This document shows, in pieces, positions 44,573 through 50,055 of a DNA stretch of 50,055 nt. Numbering within the stretch: the stretch's first letter is position 1; each line of letters opens with the position of its first letter. Below the pieces are notes generated by a model. The model was not told the origin of the DNA and ran no database searches. It saw only the letters and a list, made by a program, of their open reading frames with translations. A program made the translations under genes and the position numbers. The stretch covers positions 1,628,685 to 1,678,739 of the forward strand of contig NZ_LMFS01000001.1 of assembly GCF_001426945.1 (NCBI RefSeq), in the 5' to 3' direction. The stretch is from Pseudolabrys sp. Root1462 (GTDB lineage Bacteria > Pseudomonadota > Alphaproteobacteria > Rhizobiales > Xanthobacteraceae).

Positions 44573-45063
44573 TGGGCAAGGCTCCGACCAGCGGCGATAA
44601 GGACGCGCGCAAGGCGAACAAGCGCGGCGCGGCGCGGCTCGCCGCCGTTCAGGCACTGTACCAGATGGATTTGGCAGGCTCGGGCCTCAACGAGATCCTC
44701 GCCGAATTCGAAAGCCACTGGCTCGGCCGAGAGGTCGAAGGCGCGCAATACCTGCCGGCGGAAGCCGCGTTCTTCCGCGACATCGTCACCGGCGTGGTGC
44801 GCGAGCAGCGCGTGCTCGATCCGCAGATCGACGAGGCGCTGCAGGGCTCGTGGCCGCTCAAGCGCGTCGAGGCGGTGCTGCGCGCCGCGCTGCGCGCCGG
44901 CGCCTATGAACTGGCGCACCGCCGCGACGTGCCGGCCCGTGTCGTCATCGCCGAATATGCAGACGTCGCCGCCGCCTTCGTTGAGCGCGACGAAACCGGC
45001 ATGGTCAACGCCGTGCTCGACCAACTGGCCCGCAAGCTGCGCGGCGACGAGTTCGCGGCCTGA
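44572..45063 (+). CDS. nusB: Transcription antitermination protein NusB
   Basis: NusB, with NusE (S10), binds boxA and lets RNA polymerase read through rRNA operons. The 163-residue all-helical protein has a basic N-terminal segment (GDKDARKANKRGAARLAAVQ), ALYQMDLAG, and AGAYELAHRRDVPARVVIAE with a C-terminal GMVNAVLDQLARKL. Its start overlaps the ribH stop by one base. Confidence 0.96.
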   Translation: MGKAPTSGDKDARKANKRGAARLAAVQALYQMDLAGSGLNEILAEFESHWLGREVEGAQYLPAEAAFFRDIVTGVVREQRVLDPQIDEALQGSWPLKRVEAVLRAALRAGAYELAHRRDVPARVVIAEYADVAAAFVERDETGMVNAVLDQLARKLRGDEFAA

Positions 45064-45088
45064 CGCGTCATGGGGTAGGGTGCGCCCT

Positions 45089-46075
45089 ATGTCCTCAGAC
45101 TCTCCCTCCGGCGAAGACAAACTGATCGCGCGGTTCTTCGGCCCCATCGCCACCGATCCCGGCGCGCTGGGCCTCTCCGACGACGCCGCCTTCATCAAGC
45201 CGCCGGCCGGTTGCGAGATGGTGCTGAAGACCGACGCCATCGTCGGCGGCATCCATTTCTTCACCGAGGATCCGGCCGCCGCCGTGGCGCAGAAGGCGCT
45301 GCGCGTGAACCTGTCCGATCTCGCTGCCAAGGGCGCCAGACCACTCGGGTTCCTCGTCTCCTTGGCATTGCCAAAAGGGGTCGACGAGACCTGGCTCACC
45401 GGCTTTGCCTCCGGTCTGCGCGAAGACGCCGCCACCTACAAATGCCCGCTGTTCGGCGGCGACACCGTGCGCTCGCCGGGGCCGATCATGGTGTCGGTCG
45501 CGACTTTCGGCAGCGTGCCGGATGGCCGCATGGTGCGCCGCTCGACGGCCAAGCCCGGCGACCACGTCTTCGTCAGCGGCAGCATCGGTGATGCGGTGCT
45601 CGGTCTTGGCTTGCGCAATGGCGCGTCGTGGTCGCTCGACGACAAGCAGCGCGAACACTTGCTGTCGCGCTATCTGCTGCCGCGGCCGCGCAACGCGCTG
45701 GCGCAGGCCGTGCTCGATTATGCTTCTGCGTCGATGGACGTGTCAGACGGGCTCGCCGGCGATCTCGCCAAGCTGTGCCGCGTTTCCAAAGTCTCCGCCG
45801 ACATCGAGGTCGCGCGCGTGCCGCTGTCCGATGCGGCCAAGGTCGTGATTGCGCAGGATGCGGCGCAGCTCGAGCCGGCACTGTCAGGCGGCGACGATTA
45901 CGAAATCCTCTGCACCGTGCCGCCGGCTAACGTCGACCGCTTCCGCGTCGCGGCGATGGCGGCCAAGACCGCGGTCACCGACATCGGCACGATTGCGCAA
46001 GGCGAGGGCGCCCGGTTTTGCCGCGCCGACGGCACGACGTTGAACTTCAAGCGCGCCTCGTTCAGCCATTTCTGA
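45089..46075 (+). CDS. thiL: Thiamine-monophosphate kinase
   Basis: ThiL phosphorylates thiamine monophosphate to thiamine diphosphate. From ATG 45089 (328 residues) it has GLSDDAAF, TDAIVGGIHF with the metal-binding Asp, LRVNLSDLAAKGARP, PLFGGDTVRSPG, FVSGSIGDAVLG and MDVSDGLAGDLAKL. It belongs to the AIR synthase-like (PurM) fold. Frames running further upstream are shadows of nusB. It closes the riboflavin/nusB run. Confidence 0.95.
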   Translation: MSSDSPSGEDKLIARFFGPIATDPGALGLSDDAAFIKPPAGCEMVLKTDAIVGGIHFFTEDPAAAVAQKALRVNLSDLAAKGARPLGFLVSLALPKGVDETWLTGFASGLREDAATYKCPLFGGDTVRSPGPIMVSVATFGSVPDGRMVRRSTAKPGDHVFVSGSIGDAVLGLGLRNGASWSLDDKQREHLLSRYLLPRPRNALAQAVLDYASASMDVSDGLAGDLAKLCRVSKVSADIEVARVPLSDAAKVVIAQDAAQLEPALSGGDDYEILCTVPPANVDRFRVAAMAAKTAVTDIGTIAQGEGARFCRADGTTLNFKRASFSHF

Positions 46076-46155
46076 CGGCGGATTTCGGCGCCGCTCGCAT
46101 CGCGGCGTCCTCGCCCCTATAGTACCGCCCATAAGAACACGGGCGAGGAAACGCG

Positions 46156-47379
46156 ATGGACGACAGCAAGATCCGGCAGTCCTACATGCCGGTGGGACAG
46201 ACACCGAATTTCCTGAAGTATCTGCGCGAGTTTCCGACCGCGCAGTATTTCCGCCGCCGCGCGCCGCGACACGTCCCGGGCTTTTCCTTCGCTTATGGCG
46301 ACACCGGCGCCGGCGACGATATCGGCATCGCGCACAACTGGGCCTCCCTCGACGGGGTCAAGATCGTGCCGCGCTACGGCGTCACCAATGTGCTGCCGCC
46401 GGTGGAGGTGGAATTGTTCGGCACGTGTTATGCGGCGCCGATCGGCATCGCGCCGATGGGCGGGCCGTCGCTGGTCTGGCCCGGCGCCGATCTCATCATG
46501 GCCAAGGCGGCGCAGGCCGCGCGGATCCCTTATACGCTGAGTGTCGTCGGCGGCGCCGTCATCGAAGAGGTCGCGGCAGTCGCGCCCGATGTGTTCTGGC
46601 TTCAGATCTATCGCTTCGCCCGCGACGATCACCGGATTGGCTTCGATCTCGTCAAGCGCGCCACGGCCGCCGGCGTCAAGGTGCTGACGCTCACCGTCGA
46701 TACGCCGGTGCGCACGATCCGTTCGCGCGAAACCTATGCCGGCCTCGGCGGCGAGTTCAATCCGAACGCGCGCATGATCGCCGAGATGCTGATGCGGCCG
46801 CGCTGGCTCGCCGCGCTGTTGCGCAACGGTTATCCGCGCTTCGCCAGCCTCCAGCAGTATTCGGGCAAGACCCGCACCAACGACATCATTCGTTTCGCCC
46901 GCAGCGAGATGGGTGGCGCGTTTCTGTGGGACGAGATCGCGCGCTACCGCGACGCCTGGAAAGGACCGATGACGCTCAAGGGCATTCTGCATCCACAGGA
47001 CGCCGAGAAGGCGCTGGCGCTCGGCATCGACGGCATCTGGGTGTCGAACCACGGCGGCCGTCAGATCGAGGCGCTGGCGCCGACCATCGACGTGCTGCCG
47101 GCGATCACCAAGGTGGTCGGCAACAAGGCCACCATCCTGTTCGACAGCGGCGTGCGCTCCGGTCAGGACGTCATGCGGGCGCTGGCGCTCGGCGCGCAAG
47201 CGGCCTTCGCCGGCAAGTCGTTCCTGTGGGCCATCGGCGCGCTCGGCGAGGACGGACCGGCGCAGTTGATCGACCTCTACATGAACGACCTGCGCGCCTC
47301 GCTCGGTCAGATCGGCGCCCAGTCACCGGCCGAAGCGCGTCTCGCCACCGTGGTGCACCGCACCCGCATCGACTTCTGA
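46156..47379 (+). CDS. FMN-dependent alpha-hydroxyacid dehydrogenase (L-lactate dehydrogenase-like)
   Basis: It oxidises L-lactate or a similar 2-hydroxyacid to a 2-oxoacid using FMN. The 407-residue TIM barrel has PIGIAPMGGPSLVWPGAD, TLTVDTPVRTIRSRE and the catalytic His299 in VSNHGGRQIE. ILFDSGVRSGQDVMRALALG binds the flavin phosphate. The electron acceptor (quinone or oxygen) cannot be told. GAGGAAA precedes the ATG. An MFS transporter follows; a joint carboxylate-use role is a guess. Confidence 0.92.
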   Translation: MDDSKIRQSYMPVGQTPNFLKYLREFPTAQYFRRRAPRHVPGFSFAYGDTGAGDDIGIAHNWASLDGVKIVPRYGVTNVLPPVEVELFGTCYAAPIGIAPMGGPSLVWPGADLIMAKAAQAARIPYTLSVVGGAVIEEVAAVAPDVFWLQIYRFARDDHRIGFDLVKRATAAGVKVLTLTVDTPVRTIRSRETYAGLGGEFNPNARMIAEMLMRPRWLAALLRNGYPRFASLQQYSGKTRTNDIIRFARSEMGGAFLWDEIARYRDAWKGPMTLKGILHPQDAEKALALGIDGIWVSNHGGRQIEALAPTIDVLPAITKVVGNKATILFDSGVRSGQDVMRALALGAQAAFAGKSFLWAIGALGEDGPAQLIDLYMNDLRASLGQIGAQSPAEARLATVVHRTRIDF

Positions 47380-47479
47380 GCGTTTCAGAGGGGAAACAAC
47401 CCAGCCCTGCGACTTTCGGAGTAGCCGCCTTCTCTTTAGGCCGCTATGAGGGGAAAGTTTTTGCCCGGGAAACTTGCGA

Positions 47480-48703
47480 ATGTCGGCCGTCGCCGAAGCT
47501 CTGCCGCATCTCACCGATGACAATCTGGCGCGCCGTAACGCTCGGGTGCTGGCCGTCGCGCAGGCGCTGGCCGGCGGGAACAATACCGTCATCGTTTCGA
47601 CCGCGTCGATCGTTGGCGCCACCTTGGCGCCGGACAAGGGCCTCGCCACCTTGCCGATCACGGGCATGGTGCTGGGGATGTGGATCGGCTCGCTGCCGCT
47701 CGGCTGGCTGGCGCGCCGCTACGGCCGCCGCAATGCGCTCCAGGTCGGCTCGCTGTTCGGCGTCCTGTCCGGTCTGGTGTCCTGCTACGCGGTGATCCAG
47801 GGCTCGTTCGCCATCCTGGTGCTCGGCACGTTCTTCGGCGGTCTCTATGCCGCGGCCCACGTGTCCTATCGCTTCGCCGCCGCCGATACGGCGAGCGAGC
47901 GCATGCGGGCCAAGGTGGTGTCATGGGTGCTGGCCGGCGGCGTCTTCGCCGCGGTGATCGGGCCGCAGCTCGTCATCTTCACCAAGGACCTGCTGCCGCC
48001 TTACGTGTTCGCGGCGAGCTATCTCGGTCAATCGGCCTGCGCCGTGATCGCCGCCGTCGTTCTGTCCTTCGTCCGCATTCCGCGCGTCGCTCAGGCGCAC
48101 AGCACCACGAGTCGGGCGCTCGGCGAAATCGTGCGCATGCCGCGCTTCATCGTTGCCGTGGCCTGCGGGGTTGTCAGCTACGGCGTCATGAACCTGGTCA
48201 TGACATCGGCGCCGCTGGCGATGATCGGCTGCGGCCATTCCGTCACCGACGCCGCGCTCGGCATCCAGTGGCACGTGCTGGCGATGTACGCGCCGAGCTT
48301 CGTCACCGGCACGCTGATCTCGCGCTTCGGCGTCGAGCGCATCACCGGCCTCGGCCTGGTGATCACGCTGCTGTCCGCCGCGATCGGCGTTGCCGGGCTC
48401 ACGGTCGCACATTTCTGGACGACGCTGGTGCTGCTCGGCATTGGCTGGAACTTCACTTTCATCGGCGCCACCACCATGGTGACGCAGTGTCATCGCCCGG
48501 AAGAGCGCACCAAAGTTCAGTCGTTCAACGACTTCATGATCTTCGGCTGCATGGCGCTGACGTCGTTCTCGTCAGGCCAGTTCCTGGCGCTGTTCGGGTG
48601 GGCCGCGATCAACGAACTGGCGATGCCCATCCTCGCTGCTCCCGCGGTGCTTTTGATCTGGCTGGTGCTGCGCCAGCGCACCGAAGCGGCGGCGGCGGTT
48701 TAA
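47480..48703 (+). CDS. MFS transporter
   Basis: This 407-residue membrane protein has about twelve helices. The loop 2-3 signature reads GWLARRYGRRNALQVGSL. TTG 47474 and ATG 47480 are alternative starts; the ATG is preferred. The substrate cannot be told from sequence. It lies 100 nt after the FMN dehydrogenase gene, so export or uptake of a carboxylate is possible but unsupported. Confidence 0.85.
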   Translation: MSAVAEALPHLTDDNLARRNARVLAVAQALAGGNNTVIVSTASIVGATLAPDKGLATLPITGMVLGMWIGSLPLGWLARRYGRRNALQVGSLFGVLSGLVSCYAVIQGSFAILVLGTFFGGLYAAAHVSYRFAAADTASERMRAKVVSWVLAGGVFAAVIGPQLVIFTKDLLPPYVFAASYLGQSACAVIAAVVLSFVRIPRVAQAHSTTSRALGEIVRMPRFIVAVACGVVSYGVMNLVMTSAPLAMIGCGHSVTDAALGIQWHVLAMYAPSFVTGTLISRFGVERITGLGLVITLLSAAIGVAGLTVAHFWTTLVLLGIGWNFTFIGATTMVTQCHRPEERTKVQSFNDFMIFGCMALTSFSSGQFLALFGWAAINELAMPILAAPAVLLIWLVLRQRTEAAAAV

Positions 48704-48726
48704 AACAAACGCGCTATAGTCGGCGG

Positions 48727-49212
48727 ATGACCGAAACGCCGTCCTTCACCATCGCTGCCGTCGAGAACGCCGCGGATCTAGCCGACGTCATTCGTTTGTT
48801 CCGCGCCTATGCGGAGTCGCTGCCGGTCGATCTCGCTTATCAGGGCTTCGAGGCCGAGATGGCGGCGATGCCCGGCAAATACGCGTCGCCCAAAGGCGTG
48901 CTGCTGATTGCGCGGGACCAGGCGGGCAGGGCGGTCGGTTGCACCGCGCTGCGCCCGATCGAGCCGCCGGGCACCTGCGAGATGAAGCGGCTCTACGTCA
49001 CCGCCGACGGCCGCGGCCAAAAGCTGGGCAAACGGCTGGTCGAGCGCCTGTTCGCCGACGCCCGGGCCATCGGTTATCGCGAGATGCGGCTCGACACGCT
49101 GCCGACCATGCTGGACGCCCAGGCGTTGTATCGCCGTTTCGGCTTCGAGCCGATCGACGCCTACTACGACACGCCGGTCGCCGGCACCGTGTTCATGCGC
49201 AAGCTGTTGTAA
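48727..49212 (+). CDS. GNAT-family N-acetyltransferase
   Basis: The 161-residue protein has the GNAT acetyl-CoA-binding motif: EMKRLYVTADGRGQKLGKRL, with LVERLFADARAIGYREMRLD and ALYRRFGFEPIDAY. Such enzymes acetylate small molecules or protein N termini; the substrate is unknown. Its last 34 nt (CGCCGGCACC...TTGTAA) recur exactly at 49806-49839, downstream of a minus-strand gene. Confidence 0.88.
   Translation: MTETPSFTIAAVENAADLADVIRLFRAYAESLPVDLAYQGFEAEMAAMPGKYASPKGVLLIARDQAGRAVGCTALRPIEPPGTCEMKRLYVTADGRGQKLGKRLVERLFADARAIGYREMRLDTLPTMLDAQALYRRFGFEPIDAYYDTPVAGTVFMRKLL
49179..49212 (+). repeat. 34-bp direct repeat, copy 1 (3' end of GNAT gene)
   Basis: This stretch covers the last 11 codons of the acetyltransferase gene and its stop. 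It is identical over 34 nt to 49806-49839, a 627-nt period. The homology extends a few bases further left if a 3-nt insertion in copy 2 is allowed. Confidence 0.85.
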
Positions 49213-49261
49213 GGGCGCGCGCGGCGGTCCCCACGTCATGCCGACGCAAAGCCGCGGTGCT

Positions 49262-49693
49262 TCAGGGGCAGGCCTTGTAGCCGAATTTGCTGATGATCTC
49301 GCGGCCGGAGATGGTGTGGAATTCGAACGAGTCGACGTAGTGGTTCGCCACGAGATAACGCCGCAGCGCCGGCTTGTACGAGTTGAGCATCGCAGCCTGG
49401 CGCTTCGGCGGTGGCGTTTGACCGCGTTCGTTGGGGAACAGCGCGGCGTGAAACGCGAGTTCGGCATCGGGTGAGACGCAGACATTGCGGATGGCGAGCA
49501 GCATCGTGCAGGAGGACTGGCAATGCCCCTCGATGCGAAAGCGCTCGCCTGATTTGTTGTACTTGGCGACGATGTCCGGGGCGCCGATGGGGCCACCGCC
49601 GCCGTAAGGGCGCGACGAACCATCGGCGAGTGCTGCCGCGGGCACGGCGAATAGAAGGCTTGCGGCGCAGCAGAGCCAGCGCATTGACGTCAT
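49262..49693 (-). CDS. Small exported Cys-containing protein, function unknown
   Basis: The 143-residue precursor has a signal peptide (MTSMRWLCCAASLLFAVPAA, cleavage near ALA-D). The mature part contains GHCQSSCTMLLAIRNVCVSP with Cys58, Cys62 and Cys72, then AFHAALFPNER and a basic tail ending KACP. The S-x-C-x-x-A-type centre recalls ClpP-like periplasmic domains (COG3904), but catalytic residues cannot be claimed. GGGGGG precedes the ATG. It is the only gene inside the segment bounded by the 34-bp repeats. Confidence 0.75.
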   Translation of the reverse strand: MTSMRWLCCAASLLFAVPAAALADGSSRPYGGGGPIGAPDIVAKYNKSGERFRIEGHCQSSCTMLLAIRNVCVSPDAELAFHAALFPNERGQTPPPKRQAAMLNSYKPALRRYLVANHYVDSFEFHTISGREIISKFGYKACP

Positions 49694-49798
49694 GATTTCC
49701 CCCCAGGGCGGTCCCGGTTTTGATCGCGTCTTTCCTGCGGAAGAATGATGGCGGGAAACCTTTGCAGGCGCAAATGCAGGCGGGCGTCCTGCAACGCG

Positions 49799-49839
49799 CG
49801 GTCGCCGCCGGCACCGTGTTCATGCGCAAGCTGTTGTAA
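49799..49839 (+). pseudogene. Duplicated 3' fragment of the GNAT gene (34-bp direct repeat, copy 2)
   Basis: Positions 49806-49839 repeat the last 34 nt of the acetyltransferase gene exactly. The in-frame translation is AVAAGTVFMRKLL-stop, against PVAGTVFMRKLL-stop in the intact gene. The frame is open back to ATG 49774 (21 codons). No further acetyltransferase sequence precedes it, so this is a remnant rather than a gene. Confidence 0.8.
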
Positions 49840-49844
49840 ATGCC

Positions 49845-49864
49845 GTCTCCGCGAAGGCGGAGAC
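49845..49864. repeat. Short hairpin of the GTCTCCGCGAAGGCGGAGAC type
   Basis: A perfect 8-bp stem (49845-49852, 49857-49864) closes a GAAG loop. It resembles the GTCCCCGCGAAGCGGGGAC core of the repeats at 14961 and 43297, and lies 5 nt after the duplicated GNAT 3' end. Confidence 0.6.
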
Positions 49865-49883
49865 CATGCGCCGAGCAGGCGAC

Positions 49884-50055
49884 TTGGCATTAATTCCTAA
49901 AGCTATTATTCCTAGTCTCGTCCATCTCCCACCGAGGGCGCTCTCATGAGGCGTCATGGCAGCGGGAGACGGACGCGGTGCCCGCGGGCCTAGGGAATAC
50001 GCACCCCAGGCGCTCGGGCGGCGCCGGGGCTCCGCCCGCCGGCAATAAGACCGGC
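49884..50055 (+). promoter_or_regulatory. Putative promoter and structured leader, cut by the window end
   Basis: TTGGCA (49884-49889) and TATTCC (49907-49912), 17 nt apart, lie in an AT-rich patch and may form a promoter. The downstream RNA would be highly structured. GGGAGAC (49964-49970) can pair either with GTCTC (49915-49919) or with TCTCCC (49925-49930). CGGGCGG/CCGCCCG (50015-50021, 50032-50038) and GCCGG/CCGGC (50038-50042, 50051-50055) form further stems. A short ORF from ATG 49956 ends at TAA 50046-50048 (30 residues, Arg/Gly-rich). No known riboswitch or RNA class is recognised. The downstream gene is outside the window. Confidence 0.35.

Larger units (their letters stand above)
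49694..50055. other. Right-end intergenic region
   Basis: This 362-nt stretch contains the duplicated GNAT fragment, a short hairpin, and the putative promoter and leader described separately. TGCAGGCG occurs twice near 49763-49781. No full-length gene is visible. Confidence 0.5.

Noticed and set aside
49179-49839. A complete integrative element bounded by the 34-bp repeats
   Set aside because: The segment is only 627 nt and carries no integrase, so a mobile element cannot be called.
49964-50055. A cobalamin-like riboswitch, prompted by GGTGCC and AGGGAA
   Set aside because: The order of elements does not fit, and the GCTGCCCCCGCAACTGT box is absent.

Overview
This is a high-GC chromosomal segment from an alphaproteobacterium of the order Rhizobiales, most like the Bradyrhizobiaceae/Xanthobacteraceae group. 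The evidence is an alphaproteobacterial porin tail, the order rpoZ-rsh-pdxJ-acpS-lepB-rnc-era-recO, the order glyA-nrdR-ribD-ribE-ribH-nusB-thiL, an LdtR-type MarR regulator, a HemB with aspartates in place of zinc cysteines, and two families of palindromic intergenic repeats seen in this order. The lineage is inferred from gene content. No rRNA, tRNA, CRISPR array, insertion sequence or prophage gene is visible.

Layout. 0-8 kb: the end of a porin, an alpha/beta hydrolase, a soluble lytic transglycosylase, dapA, smpB, periplasmic sodC, a family-5-like uracil-DNA glycosylase and a NYN-domain protein. 8-16 kb: a mostly co-directional housekeeping run, rpoZ, rsh, pdxJ, acpS, lepB, rnc, era and recO, with lepB-rnc-era joined by 4-nt stop/start overlaps. 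15.8-16.8 kb: two tandem paralogous small exported Cys/Arg-rich proteins, with a perfect CRP-type palindrome upstream. 16.8-28.5 kb: parC, a thioesterase, an antiporter with a long cytosolic tail, mntH with a Fur/Mur-like operator, bpt, an RDD membrane protein, threonine ammonia-lyase and a SulP-STAS-cyclic-nucleotide-binding fusion. 28.6-32.9 kb: an orphan CoxL-like molybdopterin subunit with a small membrane ORF, hemB and a SugE-type SMR pump. 32.9-36.9 kb: a probable valine-catabolic operon (acyl-CoA dehydrogenase, DUF1772-like protein, 3-hydroxyisobutyryl-CoA hydrolase, small membrane protein, mmsB). 37.2-40.1 kb: ldtR, a VOC protein and a pocket of short ORFs, including a ribbon-helix-helix-like regulator. 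40.2-46.1 kb: glyA and the riboflavin/nusB/thiL run. 46.1-50 kb: an FMN-dependent alpha-hydroxyacid dehydrogenase, an MFS transporter, a GNAT acetyltransferase whose 3' end is duplicated about 630 bp downstream, a small exported Cys protein, and an unexplained structured leader cut by the window end.

Most of the window is ordinary core genome. The least explained parts are the tandem Cys/Arg exported proteins and their CRP-type site, the GNAT 3'-end duplication around a small insert, the structured leader at the right edge, the orphan CoxL with its overlapping small ORF, and the short-ORF pocket at 38-40 kb. I see no clear multi-gene defence or mobile system.
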